Shown: piece by piece, positions 34,101-46,500 of the stretch
How positions within the stretch are numbered: position 1 is the stretch's first letter
How the letters are laid out: each line of letters opens with the position of its first letter
Assembly (NCBI GenBank): GCA_025642065.1
Contig: JAODUP010000127.1
Span: forward strand, 1,549,501-1,613,500
Direction: 5' to 3'
Length of the DNA stretch: 64,000 bases
Origin: Paralvinella palmiformis
Taxonomy: Eukaryota; Annelida; Polychaeta; Terebellida; Alvinellidae
Translations under genes and position numbers: made by a program
Notes under the pieces: generated by a model
Database searches by the model: none
Told to the model about the DNA's origin: nothing
Seen by the model: the letters and a program-made list of their open reading frames with translations, nothing else

Positions 34101-37100
34101 ACATATATATATATATACATAGGGACTCAATGGTATGTAAGAAAAACCTTGGTCAATGTTTATCATTATAAGTGTGTTTATCTATGAAATTTTATAACAA
34201 AACATCATTCGCAAAACAATCTGTAGAAAGGTTTTTGTTTGGTCAAAGAGTCTGTACAAACCTGAAAATAGAAGCATAATTATTTATTATTATAGGAAAT
34301 CACATAAATCATGATGTATTTTTATTATTTTCTAAAACTACATAATAGACTACCATTGGTCCTGGCCATTAAGCCGATAATTTGTGTCAACATTTTGACC
34401 CTTATGTATTGTTAAATTTGTGCAGCATGAAATAGTATAAATTTCCCTTTTTCTGGATACTTTTTTGGCAATAAAATCATAAATATTCATGATATCCTCG
34501 TAATGTTTTTACCAACATGCTAGGTGCCATTGATTAGGTAATAGCACATCTGAATCCCTAACTTATTTTATGAAATCTACATCCTCCAGGTCCTGGGGGG
34601 TGGATTTGGGGCTAACTACCGCATCCCATAAAAACAAACCTGAATATGGAAACTACAACAACAATTAACATTGTTGTTGTTGTTTTGTAGTCTTATGTCC
34701 TCACTGGGGATGAAGAGGATAAGTAAGTAACATCTACCAGTAGTTATGGTATAACATTGCAAAACGTTGAGTGACATATTATATTGAGTTTTAGCCATTT
34801 GTACTTTATCAAGTTTGTGTACTTGTACTTAAAATTTAAGTTAAGTACATTATGAACTGACTACTGTAGAGTGTTGTTGCACTTTTACTTGGTTCTTTTA
34901 AAAGACTATACTTGGACTTGTATTTGGCTTTGAAAGTACCCAGACTTGCTAAGTACTTTATCAAATCCTTTTTATGTATTTTTTTGTATTTAGACACTGG
35001 TGCTGTCCAAAAATCTAAAAAAGGCCATCCCCTGACAAAAGCCAAATGTATTTAATGATTTACAGCCATAGTCTGCTATGGTCTAATACTTGGTTGTCCA
35101 TATGGAGGTGTTGGTATTTTATTGGAAAAGGCTTTGATACGCAGCTGTGTTGTCAGAAACTATAACACCAGTAGAATTATTGGAATACAATTTTCCCCTG
35201 ATACTTTCCATGCTTTGTTTTCATTATGAGTCAATCCACAGACAAATACGATCAATATTTAAACTCATTGAGTCTTATTAAACAAATTATTGATGAATTT
35301 CGTTCACCATCTGTTTATATTTTAGGCGATTTTAATGCTAATTTCAGTCAAAATAGCAAACTTGGTGAAGGGTTTATGAGTTTGTAATAGATACTCTTTA
35401 TTTATTACAGATAAAATGTTGTTACCAAATGATACCTTCACACATGTTAGTCTGGCATATGGAAGCACATCATGGCTTGATTATTATATAACAACTATGT
35501 CTGGTCAACAATTGGTTCAAATTGTACACATTTTTCATGAATTTGTAACTTCATTATTTAGAAAATTGTAAATTTTTATCTAGTCAAAATACTTATTTTT
35601 TTGGTACCGTCATCAAGCCATGTGTGTTCCCTCGGGTAAATCAATTTCTAGCCGATCTTTGTCGGAAATGGTGTGAAACAGGGAGGTATTCTTTCACCCA
35701 GGCTTTTTATATTAATGATTTATATGTTAAACTTTGTTATTCCCAAATTGGTTGTTCTATTGGTAATACGGTAATACACTTATAAACCACTTCTGCTATA
35801 CTGTGTTATTAGCTTGTGTACTGCTAGTATGCAGGAATAATTGAGGAATATGGTCGGTCACATAATATTTCTTTCAATGTGTCCAAATAAATGTATATGG
35901 CTTTCAAGCCCAAAGGTACTAAAACATGTGAACCTTGTTTAACTCTAGACAGTAACTAATTGAACTTTGGTAGTAAAACAAAATATTTAGGTGCATTTAT
36001 TGAAAATAAAAAAAACAGATGCTGATGTAATATATGACAATTGAGAAAATTTTATGCACAATCTAATATTCTGATTAGATCATTTGAAAAATATTCTTAT
36101 GCAACCAAATGTATGTTATTTAGAACGTAGTGTAGTAGTTTATATTTTCCTCATCTTTTGTTTAATACCACAAAAATGAACATGAATAAGTTACAAACTG
36201 CTTACAATAACTCTCTCAGGCATTTGTTAAATATTCCTAAATGATCTAGCGCCACTGAAATGTTTATTTATTTCAACATCCCTTCATTTGGTGAATTATT
36301 AAGAAAGACTACCCATAGTTTTATTGATGGGATAAAGAAAAGTAAAAATAACTTTAAGCAGCATATTGGGATCATTAGTATACAGGTTTTTTTTCTAAAA
36401 TCTGGGCATTGCGGTGTATCATCCTGTTCTCACATTCACAAATGTTTTGCGCTGTGTTTTATTGTATTTTACCCGACATAATCTTATCGGAAATAATAAC
36501 AACTATTATTGTATTCTACTATTCTGTTGCAGATCTGATGTATGGTGCTAAATGGCACTTTGTTTTATGAACTGTGATGTGTTTTTATTTCATTAACGCT
36601 CGTATTATTTATTATTATTTATCTACTTTTTCTCATCATTATGGATCAAGTGCCTGAAATAAAATAAAATAAACGTATTTGATGGTAAGCTAAGTATTTT
36701 ACCACTTGTGCTTTGTTGAGACTAGCTTGTAAGTTCCTACATCTGAACACCAGTACATATGTCAGTATACTCTTGGTTAACCAATATTAGACAAAGTAAT
36801 GATACAAGAGTTGCTGTGATGAGATGTTATATTTGGCCTTCTTAAGTAGTCCAGTAATGTATTCTGGATCAGGATGTTGGATAGATAGTGAAATATAAAT
36901 TTAGGGAGAATAGGTTAGGTGAAGCCTATAAGATCTTACAGAAAGATGGGTTGTTGAAACATAAACATGCTGCAATCAATGTGAGCTAATCTAAAATAGG
37001 TCACTTTTATTTTTAAAGTAGGGCTTGTTGATGCAGTAATTATCAAAGGGATGGACGATAATAGTAGTTTTGTGCACATAATAGGCTAAATGGGCCTAGC

Positions 37101-37453
37101 GACTTCCAACAGTAATGACATGAAATCAAAGACGAAAGAAAGTTCAGATATGCCCACGCCCAGATTGAAACATGGGAGGTAGTGATCTGTGGTCCAACAG
37201 GCTACCAATATCAACAGAGGATGATTAGTCATTAATTTGTTTGCAAAGTTATTCATATCTAGGGAGCATAAATTTGATATTTCCTTGTATTGTTTGTGCC
37301 GTGGGACCAATTGGCTGTTTGGTTTAATAGCCTTGCTACCATCTGGGAAATTTGCATAATGTGGTGTCATTTTTTTATAGGTTACTGGGTATTTCAATTG
37401 AGGTATGGGGATGCTATTTTGATCAGCACTGACTTCTTGTTTCCCCTTTCGTT

Positions 37454-37531
<78 letters not shown>

Positions 37532-40500
37532 TGGTTTATACACACACACACACATTCATACATACACACAGGGGTGCCTCCATGGTGTAGTGGTAGCGTG
37601 TTGGACCACAGATCACTACCACCCATTTTCGAATCTCGGTGTGAGCATATCTGAAAGTTGTTTCATCTTTCACTTTGCTTCATTACCTTTGGAGGTTGCT
37701 CGGCCCATTTAGTCTACCATGTGCAGAAAAGTGGCCATAAAACATCAATCATCATACATACACACACACACACACACATGATGTTCGCATTCTATAGGAT
37801 AAAGCACTACAGACTGTATCATATCCAGATATTTACTGATGATCAATTAGATCACTAATGTGCTTTTTTGGGCCAACTACACTTTTATTCTTAATTTCTA
37901 CAGAACCACATTTCTGACAAAAGGCAAACATGGCCATTGAATTCCCAACAAATGATGCAATGTTTCAATGAAATGGTTACATAGTACAAGTTTGATTGAC
38001 AAGTTGTGTGCCTTATAGTCATAGCCCCACTCACTCACCTGTATACAGTGATTAAACAAATACTGGCTATGGGAGCCAGCTTGAAGTGATTAAAGAAGAC
38101 CTCCAGCATCTTCTTCAATAACCAATTGTTTGACTTGAGCCCATTTTGTAATGATAATTACAACAGTAAGCACTTAAACTATACATTATGATGGCAAATA
38201 TCCCTTGAATGGTGTGCTACCAATGATTTAGTTTTCTCATTTCCAAATATTTTCAGTGCATCAGCACCGAAGAACCCAGGCCTCATTCCGACAATATAAT
38301 TTCTTGGATAATCAGTTATATAAGTAACTTGATATCTTCTATCAAAGTACAATGTATTATGATTAGTAAATGTGTTTATTTTTGCATTTAATTGTGTACT
38401 TTGGTGAACAGTTTTACTACAAGAAATGATCTGCCTTTATGTACCTATGTCATGCTGGTATTCACTATATTCAAAATGCATATATACTTGTGTAGTGCTC
38501 TCTCTTTCTCTCTATCTGTATGTGTGTGTGTTTATATTTTATTCAAAATTTTTATTTTTAATAGTGTAATGCTGTATAAATAAATAAAATACTCATTTAG
38601 GTTCAATGAATGGTCAGCTAACTCAGTAGACAGTAGAAGTGATCAGCTATGATTTGCTGCGAGATATTGAAATTAAACCTGATTAAAAATCTGAGGAGTT
38701 AGGAAAGAAGCATTGGGAAAATGCTATCCTGTTACGGAGAGGATATGTATGTTTCGTGGATAATGTGGGAATATTTGTGGATACATTTTACCTTTCACTG
38801 TAAACATCATGTTTGCAGCAGACATGTAATCTGATGGATATATCATGCTTAGGATATTTTTAATGAATAACTGGACATTCGTGTCATAGGAATATTAGCT
38901 GCTGGGATCTAACATGAAGTGCTGATTACCTGATTGTTTAGTGCAAAATTCTGGGACCACTTCATTATCTGATATTTACCTATTTGTCGTGGCGGCTCAT
39001 CAGTAGAATCTGTGTGCGTCATATGCCATATTGAAATTGTAATGGATCATTTTTAAAGTATTGCATCAGATTCACAAGGGCACGTATATCAATATAATAC
39101 ATATGTAGGGTAAAGTGGGGGGGGGGGGGGGGTTCTATGTGACTCAGTGCCCTGCTGCTAATAACCATTTTTTGAATGAAAGCAACAACTAATTGGCTCT
39201 TGTTAACATTTTAGGTGTGTCTCTATTAAATACTTGTCCATGTTATTGTAGCCCAGAGGTGTTCCCAGAGGCTGACAATGTGTGACATTCTGTGATTTAG
39301 ATTCAGACAAAGAAGCAAATAATATTTAGACAGACATATTTATCTGCATCTATCAATAAACTCAAAAGCAGTTTCTGAACTCCAGGCTGATATATATAGG
39401 CCTAGAATTCATCTGATGAAATACTGGCCTAATTATTATATAGGCCTGTGATCTTTAACCCAGAAAATTAGTAGAAACCGAAATAAACTGGTTTCTTTTG
39501 GAAGTAAAGAAACATATAAAACTGGTAGATCTGATGTAACTTACTGCTGGATGAATGTTGCTGTCATGCAACTAGGTCAAAAAGTATAAAATATGTAATA
39601 ATAATAATAATGTATATTTAATAAAGCACCCTTACTAGCAGGAGCCATTCAAATGCGCTGTACAAATAATATGTAATATAACAATACCCCAAATAATGTC
39701 TGTAAAAACCCTGTAATGATTTAAAAGATAATAATTATTTATCTGTGAAAACGACCTTAAATAGGTGTGTTTTTAGAAGAGACTTAAAATTTCCAAGAGA
39801 CGGCGCATTTCTAATATTTGCCGGCAACTTATTCCACAAAGTGGGGGCTGCAACACTAAATGCACAATCACCATATGACTTGAGCCGAGACACTGGCACC
39901 TGCAATACTATCTGACTGGATGACCTAAGTTTTCGGGATGACTTTCTAATGGAAACCAGTTCACACAGGTATTCTGGCGCCATATCATTAATAGATTTAT
40001 AAGTTATTAACAGAATCTTAAAATGGATACGCTGTCTAACAGGTAGCCAATGTAGTTTTTGAAGAATTGGAGTGATATGATCATATTTTCTAGTATTTGT
40101 TACAATGCGAGCTGCGCTATTCTGAATTCGATGAAGGCGATTAATGTTATAATCAGATATGCCATATAACAGGGAGTTACAATAGTCTATACGAGATGTA
40201 ACAAGGGCATGAACTACAGTTACAAGTGATTCTTGTGTCAAGAATGCTTTTAAACAGTGGATGTTCTTAAGATGGTAGTAGGCAGCTCGGCATACTGATG
40301 TGACATGTTCATGCATGTTAATACATTGGTCAAAAATAACCCCTAGATTTTTTACTGACCCATTAGGGGTAATCGAAGATTTACCCATCTGTAATGCTGG
40401 TGTGTTTAGGGATTTAACACAATGTGGTGATGCCAAATGTAGATTCATTATATAATTTCTTAAAGTTGCCCAGCCAGTTTATATAGTGTCAGATTTGTAC

Positions 40501-43500
40501 TGTAAAGGACATCCAGATCAGTACATTTCTTGATTGCTTAATATCTTCAGTAGTCATTAAAGCATACATCCCAGTAGTAAAAGTGCACTTTCAATTAGAG
40601 TTTTTACACATAAGCACAATAATTATAACAGGATTTAGATAATTTAGCAATCCAGCCAGATAGTATTTAGTATTCTCAAAGCCTACTTGCCTAAGTACCG
40701 GTATCTGTCTCATATTAACTACTGTGTGGTTATTAACTTATTTAGTATCTCTAGATATTTTGTTAGTTAAAATAATAAATATTTAACAAACAAACATAAA
40801 CCGGCCTTCCACAAATCGATCTTGCTTGTCTTAGTTTCTCATCATTAAGTAAAGCTTCTTTAAAGTAAATATTGGTTTAATATTTTGCAGGTTACTCCAT
40901 CTTGTGGAGAATTCTTTATATAGTACATATATTTATAACTGCCAATGAACTAGATAATTCCACAATCACATTCGATAATAACAAAACTATGCCGCTTCAT
41001 TAACTTTTTTTTAATAAGTATGATATTGATGACAGAATTGCTCACATTGGTTTATATATAAATTAATAAGTTTAGACAGAAGTGAATTATATCTAATAAA
41101 AAAAACATTACAAGCTATTGGTATCAAATATATTATTTCTTCCAGAGACAGTCTAACCTGCTCCTAACGCCACCTGTCTGGAACCGCCACCTGCTCTAAA
41201 TGGCACTTTCTGGGAGTCCCCACAAGTGGCATTAAGAGCAGGTTAGACTGTACTTCCAATTAGCAGAAGAAACCTGTTTCTTTTCAGGATGTACTCCTTA
41301 GATGAATGCTTTGACCAGGTCAAAGGCCTTTTTTATCAAAAAATGAAACATCTTGTAGACACAGGTAACACACAGATTTGATCCCACGATCTAGAGGTTT
41401 GCAGCGTAGAACACCTTCGATTATGCCACCTCACTGGGGTGATAATATTATGGCAATAGGTGCTAAATTTATTAATTATGATGGTTATTATGACTGTGTA
41501 CTCTATCATTTCCATGAGATATATACTCCAGACAGTGACAGTTTGTCTAAGTTAATCTCTCTTTTTTCTCTTTCCAGAACAAAAGCTAAGATCGTAGATG
41601 GCATCGCAATGGCAAAAGAGATTAAAAATGAAATTCGTGCAGAGGTGGAACAGATGGTAGCTGCTGGACGACGAGCACCTCACCTGACAGCTGTCATGGT
41701 GGGTGATGACCCAGCAAGTAACACCTACGTCAGGAACAAGATGAGAGCTGCTGAATACACGAGTAGGCAGCGTTATGTCTTCCTGGCTCATAAATCTCTT
41801 GCCCACTTAATAATATATTGTTCTATACATGTTAGGGTAATTCCGGAGATTTGTGGAATATCAGAATAGTTTTATGTTTAATTTGGTTGTTTTAGATGTA
41901 TGTATTTATTGGAATCAAACACTGGTCAGATTTTAGAGAGTAAAAATATAAAAATGTTCCCAAACTTAAGTAGATTTTTCTACTTGTATAGGGGAAGGGC
42001 TGTCTTCATAGCCCAATTGGTAGTGTGGTTGGCCACAGATCTATAGCACCTGGGTTCATACCCTGGCTAGGCTACATCAGAAGGGTATTTCATCTTTAAC
42101 CTTGCCTCATTACCTTTGGAGGTCCCTTGGTCTTACCATGTTTACAAAAGTGGCCATAAAACAGCAGTATTTTATTCTAGTTTGGTGTTTGAATCTTATA
42201 AGCCTATAATCATTAAAATTAACCTTAGTTCTAAGTCCAATACTGATCCAGTCAATAACTTGTATTAGTGTGTGTGTGTGTGTGTGTGTATGAGTTTCTG
42301 TAAAACTGAGCTGTTCAGTAATCATTTTAATCAATCTTTAGCAGATTTTAAGTTGAATCGTTTTCTTAAAATTATCACATTGTTTGTTAGTTCAGGGTTT
42401 AGATGATGATAATTGATGTGTTACGGCCACTTTTGTGCACAAGGTAGGCTAAATGGGCCGAGCGACATCCAAAGGTAATGAGGCGAAGTGAAAGACGGAA
42501 CAACCTTCAAATATGCCCACGCTGGGATTCGAACACGGGTGGTAGTGATCTGTGGTCCAGCATGCTACCGCTAGACCACGGAAGTGCCCCAGTTCAGGGT
42601 TTAGAATTATGACCATTCTGTCCTACTGCATGTCATATTGTTAATACATAATTATTCTTGTAGTTATCACAGTTTAATTCAAATTGTGCTCAGGTTTGTT
42701 TGCTCCAATGATGTCAAACAGAAAAATGGCTAAGTTGTGGAAGTTTCATATGAAGTAGATGTGAAAAACAAACGTCTGTTGATCTTCTGATACTAAGAGG
42801 TGGACAAAATTAAGTTAATGCTAACCAGACATGGGGTCCGAAATTGGAACTGATGGTCAATACCAGAATTGGAATTGATTGTTTAAAAAAATGGAATTGA
42901 TAAAGTTTCCTACAAAAAAATTAAATCCACAAATTAATTTACCATTTAATTTTTTAATTCAGAAATATTTCTTCCATGGCAATCCTACTTGGAATATAAA
43001 CTACTCGGTAAAAACGGAATTGGAATTGAACAATTTGGAATTGAATTAGAATTGATAAATTTGACGTGGAATTGGAATTGACCAAATGGAATTTATTGGA
43101 ATTGACGAAATGGATTTGACCCTATGTCTGATGCTAACACATCTTTTTATTTGATGTATATGTGGATCAGATTCACAACCTTTTCCATGACCTTCACTTA
43201 TATTTATCACAGAATAGTGATCTAGAGATCCCTCAACATGTGTCACTAATGAGATGGATCACAGTGTTACTGGTCACACAGAAGATAAATAAGGGCTCTG
43301 TTACACGGAGTCCGAAAGTATGTTTCTTCAAAACTAGCTTTTCGGTCGTCTCGAAATGTGTCACAGACATTGTCGTGTTTCTTTCAGAAATCACTAGTGA
43401 GACACTACGACTTCCAACTGATATATCGCAGGATGAGTTGATCAGTAATATCAGCAGACTCAATAAAGATGATAGCGTTGATGGCATTCTTATTCAACTT

Positions 43501-46500
43501 CCTATTCCGCCTCACATAAGTGAGCGAGCAGTGTGTAATGCTGTTGCCCCGGAGAAAGATGTTGATGGATTCCACGTTATAAATGTCGGCCGTTTCTGTG
43601 TTGACATGAAGGCGATGATCCCAGCGACACCTGTTGGCGTTATTGAAATGATCAAAAGAACAGGTAACACTTCTACAGTCTGTGATTTTCTGCGCTAAAT
43701 TTAGCTTAACATTATAGCTTAATTATAACAAATACATGTAACAACAAAAACTGGGATTGACAGAATTGAAATTATGGCTAATTTGCTAAATGTGGCTTCA
43801 GAAACTGAGTTTGATATTAGAGCTTTATAGTCAGCCTGTTGTTATTATAACTATGTCTCTATCAAATAAAAAACACGTACACACCTAACACACATATACA
43901 CTACATTGTCATTATATTGACTTATTAACACACACACCAAACACACATATACACTACAGTGTCATCATGTTGACTTGTTAATTGAAGATAGTATTTTGCA
44001 CCAAAGGTGTAAAGGAGCAAAAGTTCCCCTACTCCCACATTGCTGGTAGTACTACATGACTCGTACTGCTAGTAAAGAGCTTATAAGGGTAAAAAATATC
44101 TCGGTCCCTATCTCTTCCATTGTTTTGGGGTAACATGCTAATCCATGAAGGTGGTCTGGATCAAAAACTTTTTCACTAGTTGCTCTACAGGTCTAATGCA
44201 CAGTTCATATGGTATTTAAGGATTCTGCTTGCATACAATTCATTAACCCCAAAATATTATGATAGTTTTAAATATATGTTTTATTATTCTTATCTATGTA
44301 TCGACAATATTTAAGACAGGATATAACTTAAAAGCAGTTCATGTTATTTCAATCCTAAAACAAGATATTAAAAGTGAATTTGTATCAAAGTTTAGAAACA
44401 AGCTGTGGTAGAGGTTTATGCGTATGTTAGGTGGGAAAAGAGTTCCTCCATCATACACACAAACGTCAGCTACTGCTTGTGAGATGAAGAAATTTGTTTT
44501 TCTGGTCCGTGTGGGTAGACGGTTTAATGGAATTCCATCCCCCTTAACTCTACAGAAATGAGTAAACTGGTCATTCTAATGACATTCGTATGGTTGTGAT
44601 AAAACATGTATTCATACCTCATTACAACCTCTAAAATCGTTTTAATCATATTCCCAAATTGTGTGAAAATTGCAAAACTAACATCATTATTCAAAGGTGG
44701 ATTTAAAAAAATTACTTGGGATGGTGTTATTAAAAAATTACAATTTATGATGTTATGAACAAAAGATAATATTAAGTCCACCATTAAAATAATTAAACAT
44801 CCTTAGCACTAAACGAACTAATAGAGGATATTGACGATATAGCCTATTCAATAGTCAATTAATATTTTGCATACACTGCTGTTAGCATCACAAATAAGCT
44901 CTTATCCACACAAGTGAATCTTAGTTTAATGCCTTCCCTCGATATTAATGATTTAGCAAAGAAATTAAAGTTCATATTCTTTAGTTTAGCAGGTTTAGAG
45001 AGTCTTATGCTCTTTAAAATCTACAACTTTGAGAATATGTATTCACTAGCTATAAGGGATAACGGTTTCAGTGCTACGGCAGCAGTTCTTGTAATGTATC
45101 TGATTTAACAAACTGTGGATCAGACTTTTCAATTCCAGAATTGGAATTGCTTATTTTAAAAAAACGGAATTGGAATTGATAAATTTGGAATTGAAGTTTG
45201 CTACAAAAAATTAAATCCACAAATTAATTTACCATTTATTTTTTTAATTCAGAAATATTCCTTCCATGACAATCCTACTTGGAATATAAACTACTCAGAG
45301 TAGGTAATCGGAGTACCTACTCATGGTAAAGGGGAGTAGGTAAAAAAAGAGTAGGTAAAACATGGAATTGGAATTGATAAATTTGGAATTGATAAATTTG
45401 ATGTGGAATTGGAATTGACCAAATGGAATTGATTGGAATTGATTGGAATTGACAAAATATAATTGATCCCAATTACCACAGACCCCCACTGTTAGATGTA
45501 GACCTTCATTATTAGCTGCACTGTTAACTGTAGAGATCTTTTATCACAATAATAGAAAAATCTTTTCATCCAATTTGTTTAGATTTGGTTGTAAGTTGGG
45601 GCAGTCGGTATTTATTTACTTATTCCAAAATGTTTTTGTTGGTTTTTATTATCATCAAATTGTCTGTTTTTCAGTTATAAGTATATTTGGCATAGTTTGT
45701 AACATATTTTCAGAAGTGCATGCATACACACATGCACTGATATGTCATATATATTTTCATTACAGGTGTTGAAACATTTGGTAAGAATGCAGTTGTATGT
45801 GGCCGTTCTAAAAATGTTGGAATGCCAATTGCAATGTTATTGCATGCTGATGGTATAGGAGAAACTGAAGCATGTAAGCAACACATTCAATGAATTTGAT
45901 TCTAAATAAAAACCATTCATACTTCTTTGTTTGTCTTTTTCTCACTTAAATTGGCTTATTGAAATCTAAATTTCACATCTCTGTAGGCGATGCCACTACA
46001 ACCATCTGTCATCGCTATACACCGCCAGAACAACTGCGGGACTTCGTTAAATCTGCTGACATTCTAGTTGTTGCTACCGGTATTCCGAAACTCATAACAG
46101 CCGATATGGTCAAGGAAGGTGTCGCTGTCTTTGATGTGGGCATCACCAGGATCAGAGATGAAAAAACTGGAAAATTCAAATTGGTTGGTGACGTGGATTT
46201 TGAAGGTACCAGTTCACTCAAAATTGTTGTAACCTATATGTTCATTATAGTGTGCTAGTGACCATCGTTTCAGTGTTATAATCATTGAGCTTTGAGAGTG
46301 CCTGCCAACAGGTGGCCGACAAAATGCTCGGATTGGGCTCTCATTTATTTCCAAACAGGACAGTGCACATTTGGTCAGCCTGCAGTCAATATGTGTTATC
46401 ACAATTTGAGTCTGTGTTGGCATATGTTGTTGCTGGGTCATGAAAACCTCCAAATGTGTTCTTTGGTTTTTTATTTATTGCCATAAATAAATTCATTATA

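Larger units (their letters stand above)
31856..41577 (+). other. MTHFD2 intron 1, transposon-rich
   Basis: 9.7 kb. From left to right: a hairpin (32005-32089), a hAT-like element (32582-33860), a CT/AT microsatellite (34074-34119), a degenerate LINE (about 35050-36671), SINE copies at 37066 and 37571 with a TA run between them, a poly-G run near 39116, a minus-strand LINE 3' end (39590-40460) and a fold-back MITE (41148-41251). No extra MTHFD2 exon is needed or seen. Confidence 0.7.

Noticed and set aside
41991..42070. Functional tRNA gene
   Set aside because: The head has good A and B boxes but does not fold as a complete cloverleaf and is fused to a repeated SINE body. The same reasoning rejects tRNA calls at 37571, 42413, 53418 and 63849.
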